This document shows, piece after piece, positions 8,093-15,926 of a stretch of 18,216 nt of DNA. Positions within the stretch are counted from its first letter, which is position 1, and each line of letters opens with the position of its first letter. The notes under the pieces are model-generated. The model made no database searches. It was given only the letters and a program-made list of their open reading frames with translations, and had not been told where the DNA came from. The stretch comes from Bacteroides sp. UBA1773 (GTDB taxonomy: Bacteria; Bacteroidota; Bacteroidia; Bacteroidales; Bacteroidaceae), in NCBI GenBank assembly GCA_002315285.1, contig DCGR01000069.1:1-18216 (forward strand). The letters are read 5' to 3'. Both the position numbers and the translations under genes were made by a program.

Positions 8093-8935
8093 TCAGTCGT
8101 TGCTTTTCTTTCTCAAGCCCTTCGATTTCTCACCTGTGATTGCTGGATTACCTGAATATATCACTTGTCCCGCACTCGAGCAGTTCGCCTCAAGAGCCTT
8201 CTCCGCATGACATTCCACCTTGCCAGCCGATGATGCCTCAGCCACCACCACATTGGCTTTCAAATCCTCTGCATCAATATTGCCTGCACTCGAAGCATCA
8301 GCAGCAAGTTTCTCCACGGTTCCTTCCAACTCGATATCCGAAGCCGAAGAGGCATCTGCAATCACCTGTGTAGCCCTCAGACTCTTTATTTCCACATCAC
8401 CTTTACTGCTCGCCTTAACAGTCAGGTTGGCGCACTTCAACCGTGTAATATCGACATCGCCACTGCTGGCCGCCTTCACATCCAAGTCACCGCATTGCAA
8501 AGTCGAGATATGGATTTCACCACTGCTCGATGCTTTCAAAAACACTTTTTCGCTTGTTTCCAAACCCAGTTTCACCACAATATCCGATGATGATGAAGCT
8601 TCAAAGTGGTGTAAGGCTGGACCAGTGATACGCAGTTCTGCACGATGACTCTTGCTAAACGACAACACTCCAGTCTTGGCTTGGTAGCTTACTTTCAGAA
8701 TTCCGTCCTGTACACGAACCCATACCTTGTCCATCACTTCCGACGGAGCCGACAATTCAATGACAGGCGCACCTGTTGACTGTGTGTAAACCACATCAAC
8801 ACCCGATGACGCTGATACGCCATCAAAACTTTCTGCAATCTTCACAGGTCGTGTCTCACGCAATTCGCTCGTAGAAGCACAAACCACACTGGTGCACAAT
8901 AACGACACCCACAATAGCGATAATAACTTTTTCAT
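8093..8935 (-). CDS. Exported DUF2807 (head-GIN, autotransporter-adhesin-like) protein
   Basis: A 280-residue secreted protein with a Sec signal peptide (about 1-20). Residues 30-105 form a beta-rich opening with VSASSGVDVVY and the usual VQDGILKVSY segment. Residues 110-260 are eight rungs of 18-22 residues, each starting with Ala/Cys-Ser-Ser and continuing as Gly/Ser-(Asp/Glu)-(Ile/Val) with alternating hydrophobics, the mark of a right-handed beta-helix. The C-terminal tail is basic (Lys/Arg-rich), and I see no sorting domain. DUF2807 proteins are common in Bacteroidetes as periplasmic or surface proteins of unknown ligand. The gene follows the PAP2 gene by 37 bases and is the last of the operon; its own promoter is not evident. 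Confidence 0.9.
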   Translation of the reverse strand: MKKLLSLLWVSLLCTSVVCASTSELRETRPVKIAESFDGVSASSGVDVVYTQSTGAPVIELSAPSEVMDKVWVRVQDGILKVSYQAKTGVLSFSKSHRAELRITGPALHHFEASSSSDIVVKLGLETSEKVFLKASSSGEIHISTLQCGDLDVKAASSGDVDITRLKCANLTVKASSKGDVEIKSLRATQVIADASSASDIELEGTVEKLAADASSAGNIDAEDLKANVVVAEASSAGKVECHAEKALEANCSSAGQVIYSGNPAITGEKSKGLRKKSND

Positions 8936-8972
8936 ACCAATTTTTTAAAATACATTCATTAGACGAATCTTG

Positions 8973-9947
8973 CTATTCCAATGGTTGCAACCAGCAACTT
9001 ATTTTAACACTCAACCAATATATCACTACGGCCGACACCCATCCTGCCAACACATCGATGAGATAGTGCGCCTGAATATATACCGTGGAAGCACACAACA
9101 GCACGTAAAAGGGCAACATCCAATAAGTCAGTTTCCGACTCAATGGCCAAGCCAAGAACAAGACAATGGTCGATAAGCCTACATGCGAACTTGGAAATGC
9201 AGCCGTCGGGCACTCGCCTGTTTCATGCGCTCCTTGTACCAAATGGTAGAACCATCCTCCGTCGTAACCTGGCAACGTAGGCAACGACACCTCATGGATA
9301 AAATAATCACCGACAGGCACAAAATTTCCCGCCGACACATTTTCCATGCCAATAGCCGGGAAATAGAACTGTGGCCCTGCCACCGGAACAAAAATATAAA
9401 TCAGATAATAAATGAAAAAGGATGTCACCACTACTGCCGACACATACTGCACCTGCTCAAACTTCATCAGGAAATAGGCCACGATGACACCGAACACCAA
9501 GTAATAATAGATATAATAACCTAAATAAAACAGTTCGCTCGCCATGGGCGAAGTACACAACTGACAGAATTCCACCGAAGGCTGACAGCCAAACAACAAC
9601 TGCTCCGTACCCGCAAACCATGGATCCAGATTCGGGAAGAACTGGTTGAACGCGTATGTGTCAGGATACCAGTATATCAACATGGCCAACTGAAGGGCGA
9701 TGCGCAGCAACATGGCCAATCGGTAAGGGTATCTCTGAAAAATATTCACCATAGTCAGTGTCACCACTACATAGCCCACGCGCCATCCCATCATCCAGAT
9801 GGGATGATGCAACGTGCCCCACATCATGGCAATGAGTATCGTAGTCAGTACTGTGTAGAGAAGTCCCACCTTCTCCATCGCGTTGAGTCCTTTGGCAGGA
9901 TATCGTCCTATGAGCATCCTCAGATCCATTTTTCTTGCTTGTACCAT
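8973..9947 (-). CDS. PAP2-superfamily membrane enzyme, AUR1/inositolphosphotransferase-like
   Basis: A 324-residue multi-helix protein. The three acid-phosphatase motifs are visible in their AUR1-like form: VPVAGPQFYFP (187-197), A-F-P-S-S-H255, and H294-Y-L-I-D298. H255, H294 and D298 are the expected catalytic residues. Enzymes of this branch either dephosphorylate lipid phosphates or transfer phospho-headgroups, for example onto ceramide, at the membrane surface. The gene overlaps the upstream epimerase by 28 bases. I kept the ATG at 9947 because AAGGAA lies about eight bases before it; Met7 (9929) is the alternative and would cut the overlap to 10 bases. The substrate is unknown; a sphingolipid or phosphatidylinositol role is an inference from family and neighbours. 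Confidence 0.88.
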   Translation of the reverse strand: MVQARKMDLRMLIGRYPAKGLNAMEKVGLLYTVLTTILIAMMWGTLHHPIWMMGWRVGYVVVTLTMVNIFQRYPYRLAMLLRIALQLAMLIYWYPDTYAFNQFFPNLDPWFAGTEQLLFGCQPSVEFCQLCTSPMASELFYLGYYIYYYLVFGVIVAYFLMKFEQVQYVSAVVVTSFFIYYLIYIFVPVAGPQFYFPAIGMENVSAGNFVPVGDYFIHEVSLPTLPGYDGGWFYHLVQGAHETGECPTAAFPSSHVGLSTIVLFLAWPLSRKLTYWMLPFYVLLCASTVYIQAHYLIDVLAGWVSAVVIYWLSVKISCWLQPLE

Positions 9948-10927
9948 GCCACTGTTTCCTTCACGCCTCGTTCCAACAGATAGTCGGGCTGGAATCCCAA
10001 CTCCTCTACCAACAGACGAATGTCACAGTGCCAATTCCTTTGTTTCAATATGTTATACTTGTCATTATTCAAAGCCGTGACACGTCCTGTACAACGTGCC
10101 CACCATTCGCCACAAAACGTCACTACCCGAAGGAGCCACAACGGACAACTGATCCGAATCACCAATGGATGTCCTAACTCCTCACGGATCAAGTCCGAGA
10201 AACGGCGACTGTCATACACCCGTCCATCGCTCACGAAATAAGCCCGACGGATAGGAGCCTTCGCAATACCCAAATAGATGGCCTTCACCAAATCCTTCAC
10301 ATAGACAAATGTCAGATCCTGACGTTGGCTACCTACCGTGAAATCCACATGCTGCGCAATACTCTTCACCATCAGGAAATAATCGTGCTCGCGTGGCCCA
10401 TACACTCCCGTGGGGCGGAATATCACAAAAGGAAATGCAGGCAGACTTCTCAGAAATTCCTCCGATCTCACTTTGCTGCGCCCATATTCCGTATTGGGCA
10501 TCGGTCGGTCGGCCTCACTGATCGGCTGGTAGTCATCATCCCTCACAGGGCCGAAGATGCTCAACGAGCTCAGGTAGATGAACTTCTTCGGCACCATGTC
10601 GAGTGCCATCAAAGTCTCCACAAAATGCTTTGTGGCCTCATAGTTTCCCCGCATAAAGTCTTCTCTGTCCTTACATTTGGTCACTCCCGCACAATGAATG
10701 ATGTAGTCCCAACCTGCATGAAGCTCCTTGTGTTCGCGAAGTTGTTCCGTCAGCTGTTCCACATCCGAGAAGTTCAGTTCAGCAAACTGCAAACCAGCCT
10801 GTTGCAGATATTTCCGGCTACTGCTACGACGCACACCGGCCCACACCTGCATGCCACTATTCACCCCCTCTTCCACCAAGAAACTACCAATGAAACCACT
10901 GGCACCTGTCACCAATACCTTCTCCAT
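9920..10927 (-). CDS. NAD(P)-dependent epimerase/dehydratase (extended SDR)
   Basis: A 335-residue Rossmann-fold enzyme. The nucleotide-binding TGASGFIG motif is at 7-14 (G8, G11, G14) and the catalytic Tyr148-Xaa3-Lys152 is clear (EYGRSK). The conserved serine lies in YLSSLSIFG, probably S121. FRPTGVYGP and FVYVKDLVKA are typical of the 3-beta-HSD/dihydroflavonol-reductase side of the family. A hydrophobic segment around PLWLLRVVTF suggests membrane association, unlike soluble sugar epimerases. The start follows the U32 stop by 6 bases and its end overlaps the PAP2 gene, so a shared lipid-linked pathway is plausible. Some Bacteroides reductases of this class act on 3-ketosphinganine; whether this one does is untested. 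A nucleotide-sugar substrate remains possible. Confidence 0.9.
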   Translation of the reverse strand: MEKVLVTGASGFIGSFLVEEGVNSGMQVWAGVRRSSSRKYLQQAGLQFAELNFSDVEQLTEQLREHKELHAGWDYIIHCAGVTKCKDREDFMRGNYEATKHFVETLMALDMVPKKFIYLSSLSIFGPVRDDDYQPISEADRPMPNTEYGRSKVRSEEFLRSLPAFPFVIFRPTGVYGPREHDYFLMVKSIAQHVDFTVGSQRQDLTFVYVKDLVKAIYLGIAKAPIRRAYFVSDGRVYDSRRFSDLIREELGHPLVIRISCPLWLLRVVTFCGEWWARCTGRVTALNNDKYNILKQRNWHCDIRLLVEELGFQPDYLLERGVKETVAWYKQEKWI

Positions 10928-10933
10928 GAGCTG

Positions 10934-12175
10934 TTATTGTTTTTTCTCCAACTTATACAACTTGTCGCTCGGACGAATCTTCTCTGGCACCTTGATGCTT
11001 ACATGTTCACCTTTATGTACCACCTGCACAGGTTGCAAATCTACCCGAGCCTCCTCCAGATCCAGGAAGATGGCACCAGTTGTCGGACCCGTAATAAGCA
11101 GTTTGTCTCCCACCTTGACCTCCGAAGCCTCTATCAGGAACTCCGCCACACCGATGTTCGAGAAGTACTTGATGCCCTTCCCCACATATACCTTCTTTTC
11201 GGTCGCAGCCGATCCATAATGACGGCTCCATTCTCCCAAACGCTGTCCCAAATAATAGCCATTCCAGAAGCCACGGTTGAACACCGTCTTCAGACGCTCA
11301 TCCCACAAGTCTTTCTTTTCTTCCGTGAAAGTACCATCTATACACGAACGGATGGCCTCCTTGTAACACTCCACCACTGTCCGCACATATTCAGGCCCTC
11401 TGGCGCGTCCTTCTATCTTGAACACCCTCACGCCCGCCTCCATCATCTCATCCATAAAACGGATGGTCTTCAAGTCCTTGGGCGACATGATGTATTTGTT
11501 GTCCACCTCCAGCTCTATGTCGCTTTCCTTATCCTTTACCACGTAAGCCCGTCGGCACACCTGCATGCAAGCACCCCTGTTGGCCGAGGCATTGAGTTCG
11601 TTCAGGCTAAGGTAGCATTTCCCGCTGACCGCCATGCACAAAGCTCCATGACAAAACATCTCGATACGTATCAGTTCCCCATGTGGGCCTCGTATCTGTT
11701 CGCGCTCGATGGCCTCATGAATCAAGTGCACCTTCCGCAAGTCGAGTTCACGGGCCAGCACCACCACATCGGCAAACTGTGCGTAAAACCTCAGTGCCTC
11801 CACGTTGCTGATGTTCAGCTGCGTGCTCAGATGCACCTCCTGCCCTATTTGGTTACAGTATGCCATCACAGCCACATCACACGCGATGATGGCACTGATC
11901 CGGGCCACATATGCGGCATCCACGATCTTGCGCATCAGCCCCATGTCCTCGTCGTAAATGATGGTGTTCACCGTCAGGTAGCTTTTGATGCCATGTTCGC
12001 TGCAAATGGCCGCTATCTCCTGCAGGTCGTTGATGGTAAATACCGAAGCCGAATGGGCCCTCATGTTGAGGCTTTCAATGCCAAAATAGATGCTGTCGGC
12101 ACCCGCCTGTATGGCAGCTGCGAGCGACTCGCGTGAGCCCACCGGAGCCATTATTTCAAAATCACTCTCGCGCAT
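10934..12175 (-). CDS. Peptidase U32 family protein, TrhP/YegQ-like (probable tRNA hydroxylation)
   Basis: A 413-residue protein with the U32 TIM-barrel start (APVGS, AGADSIYFG) and the family signature around E172-M-F-C-H-G...C180...S-G-K-C187, followed by G-A-C203-M-Q-V-C207. These cysteines are the usual Fe-S ligands of the group. A small beta-barrel follows at about 330-405. U32 members were once called collagenases; YegQ/TrhP instead makes 5-hydroxyuridine at tRNA position 34, and size and single-domain layout fit that type better than RlhA (about 650 residues) or the ubiquinone pair UbiU/UbiV. It overlaps the DUF2461 gene by 14 bases, and the next gene follows after 6 bases. Family assignment is firm, exact role moderate. 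Confidence 0.92.
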   Translation of the reverse strand: MRESDFEIMAPVGSRESLAAAIQAGADSIYFGIESLNMRAHSASVFTINDLQEIAAICSEHGIKSYLTVNTIIYDEDMGLMRKIVDAAYVARISAIIACDVAVMAYCNQIGQEVHLSTQLNISNVEALRFYAQFADVVVLARELDLRKVHLIHEAIEREQIRGPHGELIRIEMFCHGALCMAVSGKCYLSLNELNASANRGACMQVCRRAYVVKDKESDIELEVDNKYIMSPKDLKTIRFMDEMMEAGVRVFKIEGRARGPEYVRTVVECYKEAIRSCIDGTFTEEKKDLWDERLKTVFNRGFWNGYYLGQRLGEWSRHYGSAATEKKVYVGKGIKYFSNIGVAEFLIEASEVKVGDKLLITGPTTGAIFLDLEEARVDLQPVQVVHKGEHVSIKVPEKIRPSDKLYKLEKKQ

Positions 12176-12848
12176 AGGCTATTGCTCTGTTGATATATTC
12201 CAAGAAAGGTTGTGTCGTACGGAACAATGCAGCCGTATGCTCCAGCACATGACTGTCGAGTATGAAGTCATCGTCCACATATTTGTTCAGGCAGTACGTT
12301 TTCAGTCGGAGATACCCACCGTATGGAGCATCCATCGCATAACCTTTGGGATTACGGGTCAACGCATTGTCACGATCCAAGGCAAATGCCGAAGCCGTCT
12401 TCACCACCTGGTCAAAGTCTCCCTCGCCATTGGCAATGTCCTCACGCAGCAGTTTCACCACCGCAGGCTCAAAACAGTAGTCGCCCGTTGCCAGCATGTG
12501 TGCATCTGGATAGCCTTCACCTCCCACACTCACGTGGAAATAATAGCCTGCGAAGCCCGATTTCTTGCCGCCCGGACAAATGAAAGCTCCCAGATGGGTC
12601 TTATAAGGCGATTTGTCCTGCGAGAAACGCACATCACGGTAAATCCGATACGTACACGAGCCCGCCGTATTCCCAGCCACCGACTTGTCGAATTTGACAA
12701 TCTCGGTAATAAGCTGCTCCACAAAGCTATTGAACAATCCTTGACAATGCACATATTCCTCCTTATGGTCAACGAACCATGTGCGTTCGTTATGTGCTTG
12801 CAACCTACGTAAATAATCTATTATCTCTTTCATTGGATCACTCATCAT
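12162..12848 (-). CDS. DUF2461 family protein
   Basis: A 228-residue soluble protein matching the DUF2461/TIGR02453 pattern: an N-terminal N-E-R-T-W-F near residue 20-25, then YRIYRDVRFSQDKSPYKTH at about 67-85 and a G-Y-Y-F-H-V segment near 101-106. The family is widespread, and its biochemical function is not known to me. No signal peptide or membrane helix. It sits 12 bases after the RNase H stop and overlaps the U32 start by 14 bases, firmly inside the operon. The start is either of two adjacent ATGs (12848 or 12845); Met6 (12833) is also possible, and no Shine-Dalgarno decides it. Confidence 0.88.
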   Translation of the reverse strand: MMSDPMKEIIDYLRRLQAHNERTWFVDHKEEYVHCQGLFNSFVEQLITEIVKFDKSVAGNTAGSCTYRIYRDVRFSQDKSPYKTHLGAFICPGGKKSGFAGYYFHVSVGGEGYPDAHMLATGDYCFEPAVVKLLREDIANGEGDFDQVVKTASAFALDRDNALTRNPKGYAMDAPYGGYLRLKTYCLNKYVDDDFILDSHVLEHTAALFRTTQPFLEYINRAIAYARE

Positions 12849-12860
12849 TAACGTATCAGG

Positions 12861-13280
12861 TTATTTCCGTCCGAAATCGGCAGGTACCTCACCCCACAAC
12901 TGCGTCTCCCACTTTCTCACGGGGATATCAGCATATTGGTGGGTTTTCAACCAATGCTCGGCCCGGGCAATCAGCTGATGCAGCGATTCCGTTTCCGGTG
13001 TCTTGGGCAGCATTGTCTTACAGTGCTTCGTTTCCACCCATTTCCTGGCAGTCTTGCTGTCCGAATAGATGGGCATCGACACATTCCGTTGCTTCATCAG
13101 TGCCAAGGCATGTACAATGGCTAGAAACTCCCCGATGTTGTTCGTGCCATGCACCGGACCGTAATGGAATATTTCCTCTCCTGTAAGCAGATACACCCCA
13201 CGGTATTCCATGGGTCCAGGATTACCGCTACATGCCGCATCCACCGCCACACAGTGTTTGTCAAAGCCCTCAGGAATCAC
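12861..13280 (-). CDS. rnhA: Short Bacteroidetes-type ribonuclease HI, GTG start
   Basis: A 139-residue RNase H-fold nuclease that would cut the RNA strand of RNA-DNA hybrids. The four catalytic acids are visible: D14 (AVDAACSGNPGP), E51 (NNIGEF), D74 (YSDS) and D135 (PADFGRK, at the very end). I see no ATG in frame before D14. The GTG at 13280 has AGAAGGG seven bases upstream and lies just after the argS stop, so I take it as the start; a TTG at 13316 would extend it 12 residues into argS. Many Bacteroidetes relatives carry an extra N-terminal viroplasmin-like hybrid-binding domain of about 50 residues. It is absent here, and the upstream sequence is argS, so there is no room for it. Confidence 0.85.
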   Translation of the reverse strand: MIPEGFDKHCVAVDAACSGNPGPMEYRGVYLLTGEEIFHYGPVHGTNNIGEFLAIVHALALMKQRNVSMPIYSDSKTARKWVETKHCKTMLPKTPETESLHQLIARAEHWLKTHQYADIPVRKWETQLWGEVPADFGRK

Positions 13281-13293
13281 TTTGTTTCCCTTC

Positions 13294-15069
13294 TTACATC
13301 CGTTCCGGCACCTCAATACCCAGCAAACCCATGGCGAGCTTCACCACCTTGCCCACATTCTGGCTCAATGCCAAGCGGAACAATTTCACTGCTACATCTT
13401 CCTCACGCAAAATCGAGAAGTCATGATAGAACTGGTTGTACTCCTTCACCAAGTCATACGCATAGTTGGCGATGATACTCGGATTATAGTCCGTACCAGC
13501 CTGTTTCACCACTTCCTTGAATTCTGCCAATTGCTGGATCAAGCTGATTTCCTTCTCAGCCAACGCCAACGTCTGTCCGTTCAGTGAAGTCCAGTCCAAC
13601 TGCTGTTCACGAGCCTTGCGCAGCACCGACTGTATGCGGGCATACGTATATTGGATGAAGGGTCCTGTGTTGCCATTGAAGTCGATACTCTCCTTGGGGT
13701 TGAACAGCATGTTCTTGCGCGCATCCACCTTCAGGATGAAGTATTTCAGGGCGCCCAGTCCCACGATGCGTGCGATGTCATCGGCCTCGGCCTGCGACAA
13801 GCCATCCAGCTTGCCCAGTTCCCGGCTTGTCTCCCTGGCGGTCTGTATCATCTCGGCCATCAGGTCATCGGCATCCACCACCGTACCCTCGCGGCTCTTC
13901 ATCTTTCCTTCCGGCAGTTCCACCATGCCATACGAGAAGTGAATCAGGTCCTTGCCCCATTTGAAGCCCAGTTTGTCCAAGAGGATGGACAACACCTGGA
14001 AGTGATAATTCTGTTCGTTGCCCACCACATAGATCATCTTATCGATTGGGAAATCCTGAAAGCGGAGTTTTGCCGTACCAATGTCCTGAGTCATATACAC
14101 CGATGTGCCATCCGAGCGCAACAGCAATTTATGATCCAGTCCATTGGAGGTAAGGTCTGCCCACACACTGCCATCTTCTTTTCGGTAGAAGAATCCCTTG
14201 TCAAGACCTTCCTGCACCTTCTCCTTGCCCTCTAAATAGGTCTGCGATTCGTAGTAAATTTTATCGAAACCCACACCCATCATCCGATAGGTTTCATTAA
14301 AGCCAGCATACACCCAATCGTTCATCTTCTGCCACAAGGCACGTACCTCAGGGTCGTTGTTTTCCCATTTCACCAGCATCTCACGTGCCTCCTTCATCAG
14401 TGCCGTTTCCTCGTTCTCATCGACCAGCAATGCCTGTTGTTCCTTGTTCTTCTTATCGAACAGCACGTAATAGTCACCAATCAGATGATCGCCCTTCTTA
14501 CCACTCGACTCGGGAGTCTCTCCATTGCCCCATTTCAGCCAGGCCAACATCGACTTGCAGATGTGGATGCCACGGTCGTTCACGATATTGGTTTTCACCA
14601 CCTTGTTGCTGTTTGCAGCCATCACGTTGGCAAGGGCCCATCCCAACAGGTTGTTGCGTACATGTCCCAAGTGCAATGGCTTGTTCGTGTTGGGTGATGA
14701 GTACTCTATCATCACCAGCGGAGAATCCTCCTTCACCGGTTGGATGCCATAGTGCTCATCGTTCTGTATGTCGGCAAGAAGGTTCAACCAGCACTGCGAG
14801 GAAATTGTCAGGTTCAAGAACCCCTTCACTACATTATAGCCAGCCACCACGTCTGAAGCATTGGCCACAAGGTAATCACCTATCTCAGCAGCCGTCAGTT
14901 CAGGCGACTTCCTACTCATCTTCACGAAGGGAAAGACCACCAAGGTAAGGTGTCCCTCAAACTCTTTTTTCGTTTTCTGGAGTTGTGCCATCTTGGCAGG
15001 CACCTGCGTGCCGTACAAGGCCTCTATGGCCTTCAACACGACTTTTGTAAGTGTATGCTCTATGTTCAT
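13294..15069 (-). CDS. argS: Arginyl-tRNA synthetase
   Basis: A 591-residue class I aminoacyl-tRNA synthetase that charges tRNA-Arg with arginine using ATP. The HIGH-type motif is H133-L-G-H136 within SSPNTNKPLHLGH, and the KMSKS-type motif is K389-M-K-S-R-E-G. The N-terminal additive domain (about 1-110) and the C-terminal all-helical anticodon-binding domain (about 470-591, with GPFIQYTYARIQSV at its start and a closing LLGIEVPERM) are both present. Length is normal for the family, so the gene is complete. It lies 6 bases after the phosphodiesterase stop and 13 bases before the RNase H start, meaning an essential gene is embedded in this operon. Confidence 0.97.
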   Translation of the reverse strand: MNIEHTLTKVVLKAIEALYGTQVPAKMAQLQKTKKEFEGHLTLVVFPFVKMSRKSPELTAAEIGDYLVANASDVVAGYNVVKGFLNLTISSQCWLNLLADIQNDEHYGIQPVKEDSPLVMIEYSSPNTNKPLHLGHVRNNLLGWALANVMAANSNKVVKTNIVNDRGIHICKSMLAWLKWGNGETPESSGKKGDHLIGDYYVLFDKKNKEQQALLVDENEETALMKEAREMLVKWENNDPEVRALWQKMNDWVYAGFNETYRMMGVGFDKIYYESQTYLEGKEKVQEGLDKGFFYRKEDGSVWADLTSNGLDHKLLLRSDGTSVYMTQDIGTAKLRFQDFPIDKMIYVVGNEQNYHFQVLSILLDKLGFKWGKDLIHFSYGMVELPEGKMKSREGTVVDADDLMAEMIQTARETSRELGKLDGLSQAEADDIARIVGLGALKYFILKVDARKNMLFNPKESIDFNGNTGPFIQYTYARIQSVLRKAREQQLDWTSLNGQTLALAEKEISLIQQLAEFKEVVKQAGTDYNPSIIANYAYDLVKEYNQFYHDFSILREEDVAVKLFRLALSQNVGKVVKLAMGLLGIEVPERM

Positions 15070-15075
15070 AGCGTC

Positions 15076-15831
15076 TTATTTCAGCATCTTCTTAGCCACG
15101 TGTGGTATGTCGGTGGTGATATAATCTACACCCTGTTCGATACACCATTTCAGTCCCTCTTCATCGTTCACCGTCCACACGTTCACCGTCAGTCCAAGTC
15201 TCTTTGCTTCGCCGATCCACTGTGGATTCTTCTGCATCACTCCATATTGATAGTCAATGCCAGTATAACCTAACGACTTGCAGTAAGCCGGCGAATAATC
15301 ACCGTTCAAGTAAGCTATCTTCGTGCCCTTCGGAGCCTCTTTCACCAATTCATCGCACACATGCGAATGGAAAGCGATGTATTCCACACTCTTCTCCAGT
15401 TTGCGTTTCTTCACTGCCGAAAGAGTCTTTTTCACAACCCTGTCTTCCCTGTCGGCCGTGTCATGGCTCTTGATTTCGATAATCAGTTTCACCTGCGGTT
15501 TGCGTGCCACCATGTCGAGATATTCCTCCAGCAACGGCAACACCTCACCATTCTCCAACATCTGCTTGCGCAGTGTCAGGAAATCAGTGCTCTGAATGTC
15601 ATACGTTCCATGATTCGGTCCATGCACCACCACTAGATAACCGTCCGCTGTCTCGTTCACATCACATTCCGAGCCAAACACCCCCAAGTCCTGGGCATTC
15701 TTCAATGCCGACAATGAGTTTCTTACCGACCCCTCCTTGGCATGATAGCCACGGTGAGCAATCACCTGAGTCTGAGCAAAACCTCCTGCAACGAGCAAAC
15801 ACGTTGCCACACATAACAAAAATCTTTTCAT
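15076..15831 (-). CDS. Exported glycerophosphodiester phosphodiesterase (GDPD) family protein
   Basis: A 251-residue protein with a Sec signal peptide (about 1-19) and a TIM-barrel GDPD domain. Active-site residues are visible: H26-R27 (IAHRGYH), E55-Xaa-D57 (SECDVN), H70, E119-Xaa-K121 (IIEIKSH), then VWTVND and ITTDIP near the end. The family hydrolyses glycerophosphodiesters to glycerol-3-phosphate and an alcohol, here in the periplasm, for salvage of lipid head groups. The usual His-Asp after the second strand is His-Gly here (H70-G71). There is no lipobox. It is the first gene of the long operon, with a promoter-like element just upstream, and the essential argS follows 6 bases later. 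Confidence 0.92.
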   Translation of the reverse strand: MKRFLLCVATCLLVAGGFAQTQVIAHRGYHAKEGSVRNSLSALKNAQDLGVFGSECDVNETADGYLVVVHGPNHGTYDIQSTDFLTLRKQMLENGEVLPLLEEYLDMVARKPQVKLIIEIKSHDTADREDRVVKKTLSAVKKRKLEKSVEYIAFHSHVCDELVKEAPKGTKIAYLNGDYSPAYCKSLGYTGIDYQYGVMQKNPQWIGEAKRLGLTVNVWTVNDEEGLKWCIEQGVDYITTDIPHVAKKMLK

Positions 15832-15856
15832 AATTGCAAAACCATTAAATATGCCG

Positions 15857-15864
15857 CAAAGATA
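15857..15864 (-). promoter_or_regulatory. Bacteroidetes -7 promoter element of the GDPD-argS operon
   Basis: On the minus strand TATCTTTG, followed by CG, matches TAnnTTTG exactly and lies 25 bases before the GDPD start, giving a leader of about 20 bases. The -33 position (near 15884-15887) has no clean TTTG. It is the only convincing promoter I see for the eight-gene operon. Confidence 0.6.
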
Positions 15865-15926
15865 ACTAAAATCCCGTAAACCGTGTCAGAAAAGCAGACG
15901 CAAAGTGTCAAGTTTCCTTATTGTCC

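Noticed and set aside
8936..8972. A promoter for the DUF2807 gene (TATTTTAA before the start)
   Set aside because: It lacks the TTTG ending of the -7 consensus and no -33 element is seen; read-through from the PAP2 gene is simpler.
10325..12136. A 603-codon open frame on the plus strand opposite the epimerase and U32 genes
   Set aside because: It is rich in His, Leu and Gln with no family motif. The minus strand encodes two proteins with clear catalytic motifs over the same bases, so the open frame is a by-product of their codon use.
13210..14235. Overlapping plus-strand open frames opposite argS
   Set aside because: They lack recognisable motifs and lie over a complete synthetase gene with HIGH and KMSKS-type motifs.
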